Positions 17,845-28,901 of a DNA stretch of 64,000 nt are shown in pieces. Every line of letters begins with the position of its first letter. Positions within the stretch are counted from its first letter, which is position 1. This stretch comes from JASBRS01 sp964496495 (GTDB lineage Bacteria > Deinococcota > Deinococci > Deinococcales > Trueperaceae): positions 1 to 64,000 of the forward strand of contig CAZBZU010000004.1 in NCBI GenBank assembly GCA_964496495.1, written 5' to 3'. Position numbers and translations under genes: made by a program. Under the pieces are notes generated by a model. That model was not told the DNA's origin. It made no database searches and was given only the letters and a program-made list of their open reading frames with translations.

Positions 17845-18816
17845 CTATCCCTGGCGCTCCGCGATGGCGTCCTTCAGCGGTGGAACGATCGCATCGACAT
17901 CACCTACGATGCCGTAGTCGCAGACCTTGAAGATGGGGGCGTCTGCGTCCTTGTTGACCGCCACGATCACCTTCGAGCGGTTCATGCCGGACAGGTGCTG
18001 AACGGCCCCGGACACGCCCAACGCCAGATAGAGGTCGGGCGTGACGGTCTTGCCGGTCTGCCCCACCTGCTCGGCGTACGGCCGCCAGCCGGCGTCGACG
18101 ACGGCTCGGGTGGCACCGATGCCGGCGTTCAGGGCGTCGGCGAGCGGCTCGACGAGGCGCGCGAAGCCCGCCTCGTTACCGACCCCGCGGCCCCCCGTCA
18201 CCACGATCTTGGCATCCTCGAGCGCCACGCGGCCGCCCTGGGCACTGCGACGCTCGCTGCTCGTGACCCTGCCGTCACTGTCCCGCAGGTCAGCGGTGGC
18301 GTCGCGGATCTCGCCCGCGCCCGCCGCGGGCTCCGCTACCGGGAAGACGTTGGGCTTGACGCTCACCACCGCCGGCTGGGCCTCCGCCCGCACGGTCTCC
18401 GTGACGCGCGTCAGGTAGGTGAAGCGCGTCGCGCTGACGCGCCCGCCGTGCACCGACAGCGAGGTGACCTCCTCCAGCAGCGCGGCGCCCAGTCGCACCG
18501 CCAGCCTCGGCCCGAGGCTCTGCCCCGAGCGGCTGGCCGGCGCCAGGATCGCGCCGGCGCCGGTCTGCTCGGCCAGCGCATGCACCGCGCTGGTGAAGGG
18601 CTCGACTCGGAACGGCTCGAGCTCCGGCGAGGCCACCCGGTAGACCACATCGACGAAGCGCGCCAGATCCTCGGCGGTGGCGGCCGGCTCGGCGCCCAGG
18701 ACCGCCGCCGCCACCGGCCCGCCCACCCCCTCGTCGAGGCTCCGGGCGGCGCTCACCAGCTCGAGCGCCGCCTTGCCGGCGCTCCCCTTGCCCGCCTGCG
18801 TGACGATCAGGATCAT
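17845..18816 (-). CDS. etfA: electron transfer flavoprotein alpha subunit
   Basis: FAD-carrying subunit that passes electrons from acyl-CoA dehydrogenases to the respiratory chain. 323 residues from ATG 18816 (MILIVTQAGKG). The C-terminal FAD-binding domain is clear: VVTGGRGVG, YAEQVGQTGKTVTPDLYLALGVSGAVQH split over residues 238-266, and VAVNKDADAPIFKVCDYGIVGD. A longer in-frame start at 18900 overlaps etfB and is unlikely. It follows etfB by 28 nt, and two acyl-CoA dehydrogenase genes lie upstream in the same operon. Confidence 0.96.
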   Translation of the reverse strand: MILIVTQAGKGSAGKAALELVSAARSLDEGVGGPVAAAVLGAEPAATAEDLARFVDVVYRVASPELEPFRVEPFTSAVHALAEQTGAGAILAPASRSGQSLGPRLAVRLGAALLEEVTSLSVHGGRVSATRFTYLTRVTETVRAEAQPAVVSVKPNVFPVAEPAAGAGEIRDATADLRDSDGRVTSSERRSAQGGRVALEDAKIVVTGGRGVGNEAGFARLVEPLADALNAGIGATRAVVDAGWRPYAEQVGQTGKTVTPDLYLALGVSGAVQHLSGMNRSKVIVAVNKDADAPIFKVCDYGIVGDVDAIVPPLKDAIAERQG

Positions 18817-18844
18817 GCTCGCGCTCCCGTCTCGGCGATGCCCG

Positions 18845-19612
18845 TCACGGCAGCACCTTGGCCTCGTCGGCGAGCAGCCGCACCAGTTCGCGGGCGGCAT
18901 CGCCGGCCTCGCCCTCGACGATCCTGCCCAGCCGCTCGCGCGTCTGGATCTCCTGCCGCAGGCTGACGGTCCTGGCGACCGGCGAGCCGAACTCCTCCAG
19001 GCTCCGCTTGGTCAGCTCCTTGCGCTTGGCCTTCATGATGTTGGGCAGGGTGGGGTAGCGAGGCTCGTTGAGGCCCTGCTGGGTGGTCACCACCGCCGGC
19101 AGTGGCAGCGTCAGGGCCTCGCTGCCGTCGTCGGTGTCGTGGCGCGTGCGGAGGCCATGCGCGTCCAGCTCGAGTTCCGTGGTCCAGTCGCTGAGCGGCC
19201 AGCCGAGCGCCTCGGCCGTCGCCGCCCCCAGCGCCGCGCTGTCCCAGTCTGCCTGCTTCCCGCCCAGCAGGATGAGGTCCGCCTCTTCCTCCCGCGCGAT
19301 GCCGGCGAGCACGCCCGCCTGCGCGATGGGGTCGAGTGCCTCCTCCGTTTCCACGTGGACCGCGCGGTCCGCGCCCATGGCCAGGGCGGTGCGCAGCGCC
19401 TCGTCGAACCGCGCCGGACCCAGCGCCACCGCCACCACCTCGGCGCCCTCGGCGGGCCCGCCGCGCTCGCGGATCCGCAACGCCTCCTCGACGCCGTACT
19501 CGTCCATGCCGTCGATGACGAAGGTGACGCCGGCGAGGTCCACCGCGCCGTCGGCGGCGCGGACCCGCGCCTCGGCGTCGGGCACCTGCTTCAGGATGCT
19601 CAGGATCTTCAC
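18845..19612 (-). CDS. etfB: electron transfer flavoprotein beta subunit
   Basis: AMP-binding partner of EtfA, 255 residues from GTG 19612 (VKILSILKQVPD), with GGAGG 5 nt upstream. The family segments GADRAVHVE, LLGGKQADWDSA and PAVVTTQQGLNEPRYPTLPNIMKAKRK (residues about 166-192) are present. A longer in-frame ORF to 19723 adds low-complexity residues and is rejected. It lies between acyl-CoA dehydrogenase 1 and etfA. Confidence 0.95.
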   Translation of the reverse strand: MKILSILKQVPDAEARVRAADGAVDLAGVTFVIDGMDEYGVEEALRIRERGGPAEGAEVVAVALGPARFDEALRTALAMGADRAVHVETEEALDPIAQAGVLAGIAREEEADLILLGGKQADWDSAALGAATAEALGWPLSDWTTELELDAHGLRTRHDTDDGSEALTLPLPAVVTTQQGLNEPRYPTLPNIMKAKRKELTKRSLEEFGSPVARTVSLRQEIQTRERLGRIVEGEAGDAARELVRLLADEAKVLP

Positions 19613-19727
19613 GCTGTCCTCCAAGCTGCCGCCCGGCGCGGCCGCCGGCGGCTGCGATGACCTCGGTTCGTCTCGCGGGCGCCCGCCCGGCGCCTCGGTG
19701 CGGCGGCCGGGCCGTGACGTCACCCGT

Positions 19728-20879
<1,152 letters not shown>

Positions 20880-20915
20880 GGTCTCCTCCTCACCGGGTCG
20901 CCCGGCCTCCGGCTC

Positions 20916-22070
<1,155 letters not shown>

Positions 22071-22102
22071 GGTAGCCACCGCACCCCTGCGGGTGCCTCG
22101 CA

Positions 22103-22108
22103 AGTATA
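22103..22108 (-). promoter_or_regulatory. -10 box TATACT of the acyl-CoA dehydrogenase/etf operon
   Basis: TATACT on the reverse strand, 32 nt before GTG 22070; the expected 5' leader is about 25 nt. No clear -35 box. Confidence 0.55.
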
Positions 22109-22159
22109 CCGGCGGCCCTCCAGACCCGCCGGGGGAGGCCCGCGGCCCCGTACAACCGC

Positions 22160-22165
22160 TAGACT
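22160..22165 (+). promoter_or_regulatory. -10 box TAGACT, leaderless-type promoter of the SCP2 gene
   Basis: TAGACT ends 6 nt before ATG 22172, placing the transcription start on the A of the ATG. It is divergent from the etf operon promoter 52 nt away. Confidence 0.6.
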
Positions 22166-22171
22166 GGCGGC

Positions 22172-22495
22172 ATGACCGCCAACGAGCTGCTCCACCGCGT
22201 TCCCGAAGTCTTCGATGCCGGTGACATGAGGGGCGGCGCGGTGGTGCAATACGACATCTCGCAGCCCGTCTACCATGTCCTCGAGGGGGGCACGCTCGTC
22301 GCGCACGACGGTCAGGCGGAGGCGCCCGACGTCACCATCCGCGTCAGCGACGAGAACCTGATCGCCCTGATGAAGGGCGACCTCAACCCCATGTCGGCGT
22401 TCATGACGGGGAAGCTCAAGGTGCAGGGCGACGTGATGCTGGCCCAGAAGCTGGTGTCGCAGGTGGACCGCCGGCGCCTGGCGGAGCTGCTCTAG
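22172..22495 (+). CDS. SCP2 sterol/lipid-binding domain protein
   Basis: 107 residues making up a single SCP-2 fold (non-specific lipid transfer), for example DVTIRVSDENLIALMKGDLN and AFMTGKLKVQGDVMLAQKL, which are the family's most conserved parts. Cytoplasmic, no signal peptide. It probably binds fatty acyl-CoA or a hydrophobic ligand, fitting its position divergent from the acyl-CoA dehydrogenase operon. Apparently translated from a leaderless transcript. Its last 4 nt overlap the stop of the convergent Nudix gene. Confidence 0.88.
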   Translation: MTANELLHRVPEVFDAGDMRGGAVVQYDISQPVYHVLEGGTLVAHDGQAEAPDVTIRVSDENLIALMKGDLNPMSAFMTGKLKVQGDVMLAQKLVSQVDRRRLAELL

Positions 22496-23034
22496 CGGCC
22501 GCCCGCAGGGCTTCGGCCGTCGTCCACGCCGGCGGGGCCGCCCGCCTCGCTGCCGACCACCCGGCCGCCCGACCCGTAGAAGGTGACGTCGTAGCTGTGG
22601 AAGGCGCCACCCCGGTAGCGGAAGGTGGCGGAGAACAGCGTCTCGCCCTCGAGCCAGGGGAGGAACACCCGGTCGCCGGGCCACAGCGGCAGGGTGCCCA
22701 GCTCGTCGTTTGCGACCCAGTGCAGGGTGCCCTCCGGCGAGGCGCGCAGCTCGCCCGAGAAGCGCGGCACCAGGAAGACGAAGGTGTACCAGTCGTCGAC
22801 GCCGTCGAACTGCGGGAAGGTGATGACCCCCCGCAGGCGGGCCTCCTCCACCACCAGCCCGGACTCCTCGCGGACCTCCCGCGCCAGGCAGGCCTCGGGC
22901 GACTCGCCCGCCTCGAGCTTGCCGCCCAGACCGTTGTAGCGCCCGTGGTGGTAGTCGTCCTGGCGGACCCGGTGGAGCATCAGGGTGCGGCCGCCCCGGC
23001 GCAGGTAGCCCAGGGTGGCGAGCTTCAGGCCCAC
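22492..23034 (-). CDS. Nudix hydrolase (MutT-like, 8-oxo-dGTP diphosphatase family)
   Basis: 180 residues. The full Nudix box runs from GGKLEAGESPEA through REVREESGL (about residues 37-59), matching Gx5Ex7REUxEExGU, with magnesium ligands in REVREE. The flanking sequence (GYLRRGGRTLMLHRV and YNGLGGKLEAGE) resembles MTH1/MutT-type 8-oxo-dGTP diphosphatases, so nucleotide-pool sanitation is likely. The last 25 residues are Gly/Pro-rich. The gene start overlaps the small upstream gene by 10 nt. Confidence 0.88.
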   Translation of the reverse strand: MGLKLATLGYLRRGGRTLMLHRVRQDDYHHGRYNGLGGKLEAGESPEACLAREVREESGLVVEEARLRGVITFPQFDGVDDWYTFVFLVPRFSGELRASPEGTLHWVANDELGTLPLWPGDRVFLPWLEGETLFSATFRYRGGAFHSYDVTFYGSGGRVVGSEAGGPAGVDDGRSPAGGR

Positions 23035-23327
23035 GGCTCGTCGTCCTCACGGGCCGCCGGCCAGGCGCCCAGGAACGCGCGCTTCAGGCCGGGGTCGTCG
23101 ACCAGGCTGCTTCCCTGCTCGCGCCGCACCCGCAGGCGCGGGCCCAGGCGCAGGCCGCGACGGGCCAGCTGTCTGGCGGCGTAGTGCATCGCCTGGTCCG
23201 GCGACGCCGTCGGCGCCAGCAGCGTCTCCCGCTGCCTCTCACCCGAGGGCGTCTCCAGCATCACCAGCAGCTCGACGCGGCCGCCACGACGCCTCACGAA
23301 GAGCTGCTCCACCGTCTCGGCCCGCAT
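23025..23327 (-). CDS. conserved-looking small protein of unknown function
   Basis: 100 residues, not recognised. It is charged and soluble, with alternating strand-like segments (VEQLFVRRRGGRVELLVMLE) and a helix DQAMHYAARQLARRG. It has no cysteine and no membrane segment. It overlaps the Nudix start by 10 nt and lies 13 nt after the aspartate kinase stop, so it sits in a lysC-like/unknown/Nudix transcript. Codon use and the tight overlaps support a real gene. Confidence 0.6.
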   Translation of the reverse strand: MRAETVEQLFVRRRGGRVELLVMLETPSGERQRETLLAPTASPDQAMHYAARQLARRGLRLGPRLRVRREQGSSLVDDPGLKRAFLGAWPAAREDDEPWA

Positions 23328-23340
23328 CGTCGCCCCCGGC

Positions 23341-24615
23341 TCAGCTCTCGCCCGGCGGCCGCTCCAGCCCGAAGGCCGCGTGCACCGCGCGCAGCGCCTC
23401 GCGAGCGTGAGCCGCGGGGATGATGACGCTGATGCGCACCTCGCTGGTGGTGATCATCTCGATGTTGGCGCCGGCGGTGGCCACCGCCTCGAACATGCGC
23501 CCCGCCACGCCCGGCGTGGAGCCCACGGCGATGCCCACGATGGAGAGCTTGGCGACGTCCGGGTCGGCGGTGGCGCTGGCGTCCAACGCCTGGAGGTCCG
23601 GCTGCAACGCCTCGAGCGCCTCGTCGACGGCATCCTGCGGCACCGTGAAGGCCATCTGCTGGCGGCTGTCGGAGGCGCCTCGTACCCCCTGCACGATCAT
23701 GTCGGGGCTCACGCCGGCGCGCCCCAGGGCGGCGAACAGCCGGGCGGCCACGCCCGGCTCGTCAGGCAAGCCGTGCACGTCGATGCGGGCGTGGTTGAGG
23801 TCGAGCGCCACGCCGGTGACCGGCTTCTCGGTGATCATGCGGGCCTCCTGGCTGCCTTCGAGCGAGCTCACGATCGTTCCCGGGCGGTCGTCGAAGGCGC
23901 TGCGTACATGGATGCGTACGCCGTAGCGGCGCGCGTACCACACGCTGCGCGGGTGGAGCACCTGGGCCCCCAGCGCCGCCAGCTCCAACATCTCGTCGTA
24001 GTCGATGCGGCTCAGCTTGCACGCCTCCGGGACCAGACGCGGATCGGTGGTGTAGACGCCGTCGGTATCGGTGTAGATCTCGCACTCTTCGGCGCCCAGG
24101 GCTGCCGCCAGGGCCACCGCGGTCGTGTCGGAGCCGCCGCGCCCGAGGGTGGTGATGTCACGGTTGCGGTCCTCGCCCTGGAAGCCCGCCACCACCGCCA
24201 CGTCGCTCACCTCCAGAGCGGCGAGCAAGGCGCCCGCGTTCACCTGGAGGATGCGCGCGGAGCCGTGCCGCGAGTCGGTGAGGAAGCCCGCCTGAGCACC
24301 GGTGTAGGAGCGCGCCCGCACGCCCAGGGCATCGAGCGCGATGGTCAGCAGCGCGATCGACTGTTGCTCGCCGGTGGCGAGCAGCACGTCCATCTCGCGC
24401 CGCGGCGGGCGCGAGGACAGCTCCCCCGCCAGCGCGATCAGCCGGTCGGTGGCGTGCCCCATCGCCGACACCGTGACCGCCACGCGCCGCCCCTCCCGCA
24501 CGGCCCCGGCGATGCGCGCGGCCACCCGCTTCATGCGAGGCACGTCGCCGACGCTGGTGCCGCCGAACTTCTGCACCACCAGGGGGCGCGTCTCTGCGTG
24601 TGCGGGATCCTCCAT
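23341..24615 (-). CDS. aspartate kinase
   Basis: Phosphorylates aspartate, the first step to threonine, methionine and (in other bacteria) lysine. 424 residues from ATG 24615. The signature VQKFGGTSVGD is at about residues 14-24. The catalytic region has TTLGRGGSDTTA and the substrate loop YTDTDGVYTTDPR. Two ACT domains follow, the first starting about DVHGLPDEPGVAARL and the second about IVGIAVGSTPGVAGRM, so feedback regulation is expected. Because the window carries a full aminoadipate lysine pathway, this enzyme most likely serves threonine/methionine synthesis. An upstream in-frame extension to 24933 is rejected, as a -10 box TATCCT lies inside it. Confidence 0.94.
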   Translation of the reverse strand: MEDPAHAETRPLVVQKFGGTSVGDVPRMKRVAARIAGAVREGRRVAVTVSAMGHATDRLIALAGELSSRPPRREMDVLLATGEQQSIALLTIALDALGVRARSYTGAQAGFLTDSRHGSARILQVNAGALLAALEVSDVAVVAGFQGEDRNRDITTLGRGGSDTTAVALAAALGAEECEIYTDTDGVYTTDPRLVPEACKLSRIDYDEMLELAALGAQVLHPRSVWYARRYGVRIHVRSAFDDRPGTIVSSLEGSQEARMITEKPVTGVALDLNHARIDVHGLPDEPGVAARLFAALGRAGVSPDMIVQGVRGASDSRQQMAFTVPQDAVDEALEALQPDLQALDASATADPDVAKLSIVGIAVGSTPGVAGRMFEAVATAGANIEMITTSEVRISVIIPAAHAREALRAVHAAFGLERPPGES

Positions 24616-24623
24616 GAGCCCCA

Positions 24624-24629
24624 AGGATA
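24624..24629 (-). promoter_or_regulatory. -10 box TATCCT, leaderless-type promoter of aspartate kinase
   Basis: TATCCT on the reverse strand ends 8 nt before ATG 24615, and no Shine-Dalgarno sequence fits in between. This also supports ATG 24615 as the start. Confidence 0.5.
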
Positions 24630-24770
24630 CCTGTCGCCCACGGCGTCCGCAACGCTGCCAGAAGTCCTCGGACGAGCCCGGCGGGCACCCCCGGCGGGCT
24701 CGGGGACGTTCGCCTGCGATGGGACATTCCGCCTCTTCGCGTCGCCGGAAGCGCGTGGTACAAGGAACCC

Positions 24771-26150
24771 ATGAGCGCTTCGGAGCCTTCCCCCCTGCGC
24801 GTCGCGGTGATCGGAGCCGGGCCGTCCGGCTTCTACGCCACCGACGCCCTGTTGAAGCAGCGCGAGGCCGTGTCGATCGACCTGTTCGACCGCCTCCCCA
24901 CGCCCTACGGCCTGGTGCGCTACGGCGTCGCACCCGACCATCAGAAGCTGAAGTCGGTGACGAAGCTCTACGAGCGCACCAGCGCGGATCCGCGGGTGCG
25001 GTTCCTGGGCAACGTCGAGTTCGGCAGAGACCTCACCCACGAGGACGTGCGCCGCCACTACCACGCCGTCATCTACGCCGTGGGCGCCCCCTCGGACCGC
25101 CATCTTGGGATCCCGGGCGAGGACAAGGGCGGCTGCCTCTCCGCCACCGAGTTCGTCGCCTGGTACAACGGCCATCCCGACTACGTCTCGCTCGAGGTGC
25201 CGCTGGACGCCCGCAGCGCCGTCGTGGTGGGCGTGGGAAACGTGGCCGTGGACGTGGCGCGGGTGCTGGCGAAGTCGGTCGATGAGCTGGCGACGACCGA
25301 CATGGCCGACTATGCGGTGGAGCACCTGCGGAGCAGTCAGGTCACCGACGTCTACATGGTGGGCCGCCGTGGCCCGGCGGAAGGCAAGTTCACCACCAAG
25401 GAGCTGCGAGAGCTCGGCGAGCTCGCCAATGCCGACATCGTGGTGCTCCCGGAGGAGCTCGAGGTCTCCGAGGACAGCATGAAGGCGATCGCAGGCGACG
25501 CTACCCGCCTGAAGAACCTCGAGGTCCTGCGCGCGATGGCGGCGAAGCCTCTGGAGGGCAAGCCGCGCCGCCTGCACATCCGCTTCTGCGTGTCGCCCGT
25601 CGAGGTCCTCGGCAACGACCGCATCTCCGGGGTCAGGCTCGAGCGCAACCGCCTGGAGGCGACCGACAGCGGCTACATGCAGGCGATCGGCACCGGCGAG
25701 TACGAGTCGCTGGACGCGCAGCTGCTGCTCCGGTCGGTCGGCTACCGCGGCACCGCCCTGCCGGGCGTGCCGTTCGACGCGCGCAAGAACGTCATCCCGA
25801 ACGACGAGGGCCGCGTGCTCGACGCGTCTGGCGGCGCACCCGTGAGCGGCGAGTACGTCGCCGGCTGGATCAAGCGCGGTCCTACCGGCGTCATCGGCAC
25901 CAACAAGGCCGATGCCATGGAGACCGTCGCGTCGCTGCTCTCCGACGAGCTGCCGGCCATCGGCGCGGAGGCGGCCTCGCCGGCCGCGATCGATGCGCTG
26001 CTCAGCCAGCGCGCCGTGCGCCCCTTCGGCTTCGAGCAGTGGCGGGCGCTCGACAAGTTCGAGCTTGACGCGGGCGAGGCCTCGGGCCGTCCGAGGGTGA
26101 AGGTGACCGCCGTCGAGGAGATGCTGCGCTTCACCAAGGCGCGGGCCTGA
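24771..26150 (+). CDS. ferredoxin/adrenodoxin-type NADP+ reductase (FprA family)
   Basis: FAD/NADP oxidoreductase of 459 residues related to mycobacterial FprA and mitochondrial adrenodoxin reductase. The FAD-binding Rossmann motif VAVIGAGPSGFYA begins at residue 10. The family segment LPTPYGLVRYGVAPDHQ follows, then the NADP-binding VVVGVGNVAVDVARVL and VGRRGPAEGKFTTKELREL, and the C-terminal YVAGWIKRGPTGVIGTNK. It should reduce a ferredoxin with NADPH or the reverse. ATG is preceded by AAGGA. Single gene between the divergent aspartate kinase and the convergent liv operon. Confidence 0.92.
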   Translation: MSASEPSPLRVAVIGAGPSGFYATDALLKQREAVSIDLFDRLPTPYGLVRYGVAPDHQKLKSVTKLYERTSADPRVRFLGNVEFGRDLTHEDVRRHYHAVIYAVGAPSDRHLGIPGEDKGGCLSATEFVAWYNGHPDYVSLEVPLDARSAVVVGVGNVAVDVARVLAKSVDELATTDMADYAVEHLRSSQVTDVYMVGRRGPAEGKFTTKELRELGELANADIVVLPEELEVSEDSMKAIAGDATRLKNLEVLRAMAAKPLEGKPRRLHIRFCVSPVEVLGNDRISGVRLERNRLEATDSGYMQAIGTGEYESLDAQLLLRSVGYRGTALPGVPFDARKNVIPNDEGRVLDASGGAPVSGEYVAGWIKRGPTGVIGTNKADAMETVASLLSDELPAIGAEAASPAAIDALLSQRAVRPFGFEQWRALDKFELDAGEASGRPRVKVTAVEEMLRFTKARA

Positions 26151-26189
26151 CCCCGGCGCCGCACGAGCGCCAGCGGGCCGCAACGGCAA

Positions 26190-26212
26190 GGCCGCGACCT
26201 CGGGTCGCGGCC
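26190..26212. terminator. bidirectional hairpin between fprA-type gene and livM
   Basis: GGCCGCGAC (26190-26198), 5-nt loop, GTCGCGGCC (26204-26212), located between convergent genes. GC-rich stem without a strong T tract on either side. Confidence 0.55.
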
Positions 26213-26251
26213 CCCCGCCCGTGCGATGGCGCCCGGCGTCCGGGACGGTAG

Positions 26252-27241
26252 CTAGCGGCTCTCCTGCAGTGAGGGCCCGGCGCCGCCATCGCCGCCGATC
26301 TCCGCCTCGCGCGATACCACCGCCTCCTCGCCCATGATGCCGCGCGGCCGCAAGACCAGCATCAGCATCAGCACCAGGCCGATGAGGACGACCTGCAGGG
26401 CACCGCCCTTGATCTGCAGATCGGAGGGGAGGACCGCCTGCGTGAGCGAGCCGGTGCCCGTCCACAGCGCCCACACCAGCACGCTGCCCAGCACCGCGCC
26501 GCGGTTGTTGCCGCTGCCGCCGACGATGAGCATCGCCCAGATCTCGAAGGTGAAGATGGGGAGGAAGTCGGTGGGGGCGATGAAGCCGACGAAGCTGGCG
26601 TTGAGCGCCCCGCCCAGGCCCATGATGGCGCAGCCGATGACGAACGCCTGCAGCCGGAACGAGAAGGGGTTCTTGCCGAGTGACGAGGCCGCCGCCTCGT
26701 CCTCGCGGATGGCCTTGAGCACACGCCCCCAGGGCGAGCGCACCATCGCCTCCAGGGCGAAGTAGATGACGACCACGATCAGCACCATGAGCAGCATGTA
26801 GACGACGTTGTTCAAGGAGTTGTTGCTGACCAGCTCCGCGAACGGGCGAGGAATCGACTCCGCTCCGCGGCTTCCCCCGGTGAGGCCGCGAGCGTTGAGC
26901 GCTACCAGCTGCAGCGTCACGGCGATGCCGATGGTGGCGATGGCGAGGTAGTCCTCCCGCAACCTCAAGGTGGGAAGCCCGACGATCAGCCCCCCTATGG
27001 CGGAGAGCCCGATGGCCGCCAGCACGCCCACGACCCAGGGCAGCCCGAAGCCTCCCAGGTGGGTGGCGTAGGGCGGCCCGCAGAGGATGGCGAAGGTGTA
27101 GCTGCCGATGAGGAAGAACCCGCCCACGCCGATGTTGAACAGCCCGGTGTAGCCCCACTGCAGGTTCAACCCCAGCGACACCACGGCGTAGATGAGGGCC
27201 TGGATGAGGAAGAACACCAGGTAGGAAGCGAGGCCGGTCAC
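26252..27241 (-). CDS. livM: branched-chain amino acid ABC transporter permease (LivM-like)
   Basis: Inner-membrane permease of 329 residues with about eight to ten hydrophobic segments, starting LVFFLIQALIYAVVSLGLNL. The family segments WGYTGLFNIGVGGFFLIGSY and the EAA-like loop RSPWGRVLKAIREDEAAA identify LivM. The C-terminal 25 residues are hydrophilic. Its ATG overlaps the livH stop by 4 nt. It is the last gene of livGFHM; with livK it forms an importer for leucine/isoleucine/valine or related amino acids. Confidence 0.92.
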   Translation of the reverse strand: MTGLASYLVFFLIQALIYAVVSLGLNLQWGYTGLFNIGVGGFFLIGSYTFAILCGPPYATHLGGFGLPWVVGVLAAIGLSAIGGLIVGLPTLRLREDYLAIATIGIAVTLQLVALNARGLTGGSRGAESIPRPFAELVSNNSLNNVVYMLLMVLIVVVIYFALEAMVRSPWGRVLKAIREDEAAASSLGKNPFSFRLQAFVIGCAIMGLGGALNASFVGFIAPTDFLPIFTFEIWAMLIVGGSGNNRGAVLGSVLVWALWTGTGSLTQAVLPSDLQIKGGALQVVLIGLVLMLMLVLRPRGIMGEEAVVSREAEIGGDGGAGPSLQESR

Positions 27242-28128
27242 GCGCGCTCTCCCAGCAGTCCGCTGGGGTATACCAGCAGCATCACGAACATGAGCAGGAA
27301 GGCGACCGCCGGCTTGTAGGCGGGGTCGATCCAGAACACCGACATCGACTCGGCCAGGCCGATCACCATGCCGCCGAGGACGGCACCGTAGACGCTACCG
27401 ATGCCGCCGAGGATGGCGGCCGCGAACATCGGCAGGATGAGGTTGAAGCCCATGTTCGGCCCCACCTGCACGGTGATGCCGTAGAAGATGCCGCCCAGGG
27501 CGGCCAGCGTGCCCCCCACCACCCACATCAGGCGAATCACGCTCTGGACGTTGATGCCCGTCACCTGCGCCAGCAGGGCGTTGTCCGAGACCGCCCGCAT
27601 GGCCTTGCCGGCGCGCGTGCGGGTGAGGAACAGGTGGAGGCCCAGCATCAACACGGCGGCGAGCACCACCACGAAGATCTCGTCGGCGGTGACGCGCACG
27701 CCCGGCAGGATCTCCTTGGCGATGGCGATGGTATGGAAGTAGTACTTGGGCTGGTTGCCCCAGATGAACACCACGACGTTGCGCAGCATCAGCGAGGCGC
27801 CGAACGAGGCGATCACGATGGTCGCCACGATGTCGCTGCGCCGCAGCACCCGGTAGACCATGAGGTCCACGCCGATGGCGAGCAAGGCGGTGAGCGCGGC
27901 GGCCAGGACGATCACCAGGATGAAGCCCCAGCCGAAGGTGAGGGCGCCGAGCGGCGCGCCGACCGCCAGCACCGTCGACAGCGCCAGCGCGAAGTAGGCA
28001 CCGAAGGTCAGCAGCTCGCCGTGGGCGAAGTTGGCGAAGCGCAGGATCTTGAAGGTCAAGGTCAACCCGATCGCCCCGAGCGCCAGCGTGGCACCCAGGA
28101 TGATGCCGTCGGCGATGTACTGGCCCAC
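27238..28128 (-). CDS. livH: branched-chain amino acid ABC transporter permease (LivH-like)
   Basis: Second permease, 296 residues, many hydrophobic segments. The N-terminal motif ANFAHGELLTFGAY and the loop RTRAGKAMRAVSDNALLAQ are typical of LivH. The C-terminal half has GGIGSVYGAVLGGMVIGL. GTG start shares its last base with the livF stop codon, indicating tight coupling. It pairs with LivM in the membrane. Confidence 0.92.
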   Translation of the reverse strand: MGQYIADGIILGATLALGAIGLTLTFKILRFANFAHGELLTFGAYFALALSTVLAVGAPLGALTFGWGFILVIVLAAALTALLAIGVDLMVYRVLRRSDIVATIVIASFGASLMLRNVVVFIWGNQPKYYFHTIAIAKEILPGVRVTADEIFVVVLAAVLMLGLHLFLTRTRAGKAMRAVSDNALLAQVTGINVQSVIRLMWVVGGTLAALGGIFYGITVQVGPNMGFNLILPMFAAAILGGIGSVYGAVLGGMVIGLAESMSVFWIDPAYKPAVAFLLMFVMLLVYPSGLLGERA

Positions 28129-28868
28129 TAGGCCAACCCCTTTCGCGCGCCGAGGTAGAGCTCGCCTACCTCGGGGTTCTGCAGCAGCTCCTGCGCCGGG
28201 CCGGAGATGCGGTCCTGGCCCTCCGCCAGGACATAGCCGCGATCGGAGATGGAGAGCGCGGCCCTGGCGTTCTGCTCGACGATGAGGATGGTGACTCCGA
28301 TGTCGCGCACCTCGCGGACCTTGTCGAAGACGTGGTTGACCAGGAGCGGCGACAGGCCGGCCGACGGCTCGTCGAGCAGCATCAGGCGCGGCTTCAGCAT
28401 CAAGGCGCGGGCGATCGCCACCATCTGCCGCTGACCGCCCGAGAGCTTCCCGGCCGGCTGGCGCTTCATGCGATCCAGATCGGGGAACAGCTCGTAGGCC
28501 TGGTGCAGGCCGTGACGCAGCTCGCTGCGGCGCACGTAGGCGCCCATCTCGAGGTTCTCCTCCACCGTCAGCTTGGGGAACACGTTCTGCGTCTGAGGCA
28601 CGTAGCCGACGCCACGCGCCATCATGCGGTGCGCGGGAAGCTGCGAGATATCGTCGCCGAAGAGGCGGACCGCGCCGGAGCGCACCCGCAGCAGCCCGGC
28701 GACGACCTTGATGAGGGTGGACTTGCCGGCGCCGTTGGGCCCCAGCACGGTCACGATCTCGCCCGGCACGACGGCCAGGTCGATGCCGCGGAGGATGTCG
28801 ACCCCCGCCACGTAGCCTGCGACCACCTGCTCCACCACCAGGGCGGGCTTGCCGTTGGCTTCACTCAT
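28128..28868 (-). CDS. livF: branched-chain amino acid ABC transporter ATP-binding protein (LivF-like)
   Basis: ATPase of 246 residues. Walker A is GPNGAGKSTL at about 42-51, the ABC signature is KLSGGQRQMVAIARAL, Walker B is RLMLLDEPSAGL, and the switch His region reads IVEQNA (Gln-Asn in place of His, as is common in LivF). The second nucleotide-binding subunit of the importer with LivG. It begins 33 nt after the livG stop. Confidence 0.93.
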   Translation of the reverse strand: MSEANGKPALVVEQVVAGYVAGVDILRGIDLAVVPGEIVTVLGPNGAGKSTLIKVVAGLLRVRSGAVRLFGDDISQLPAHRMMARGVGYVPQTQNVFPKLTVEENLEMGAYVRRSELRHGLHQAYELFPDLDRMKRQPAGKLSGGQRQMVAIARALMLKPRLMLLDEPSAGLSPLLVNHVFDKVREVRDIGVTILIVEQNARAALSISDRGYVLAEGQDRISGPAQELLQNPEVGELYLGARKGLA

Positions 28869-28901
28869 GCCGCCTCGCCCCGCTCCGGCCGGCCACGGCG
28901 T

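Noticed and set aside
24531..27158. Open reading frame of 875 codons on the reverse strand across fprA-type gene and livM
   Set aside because: Covers two genes with clear families in other frames; absence of stops results from high G+C.
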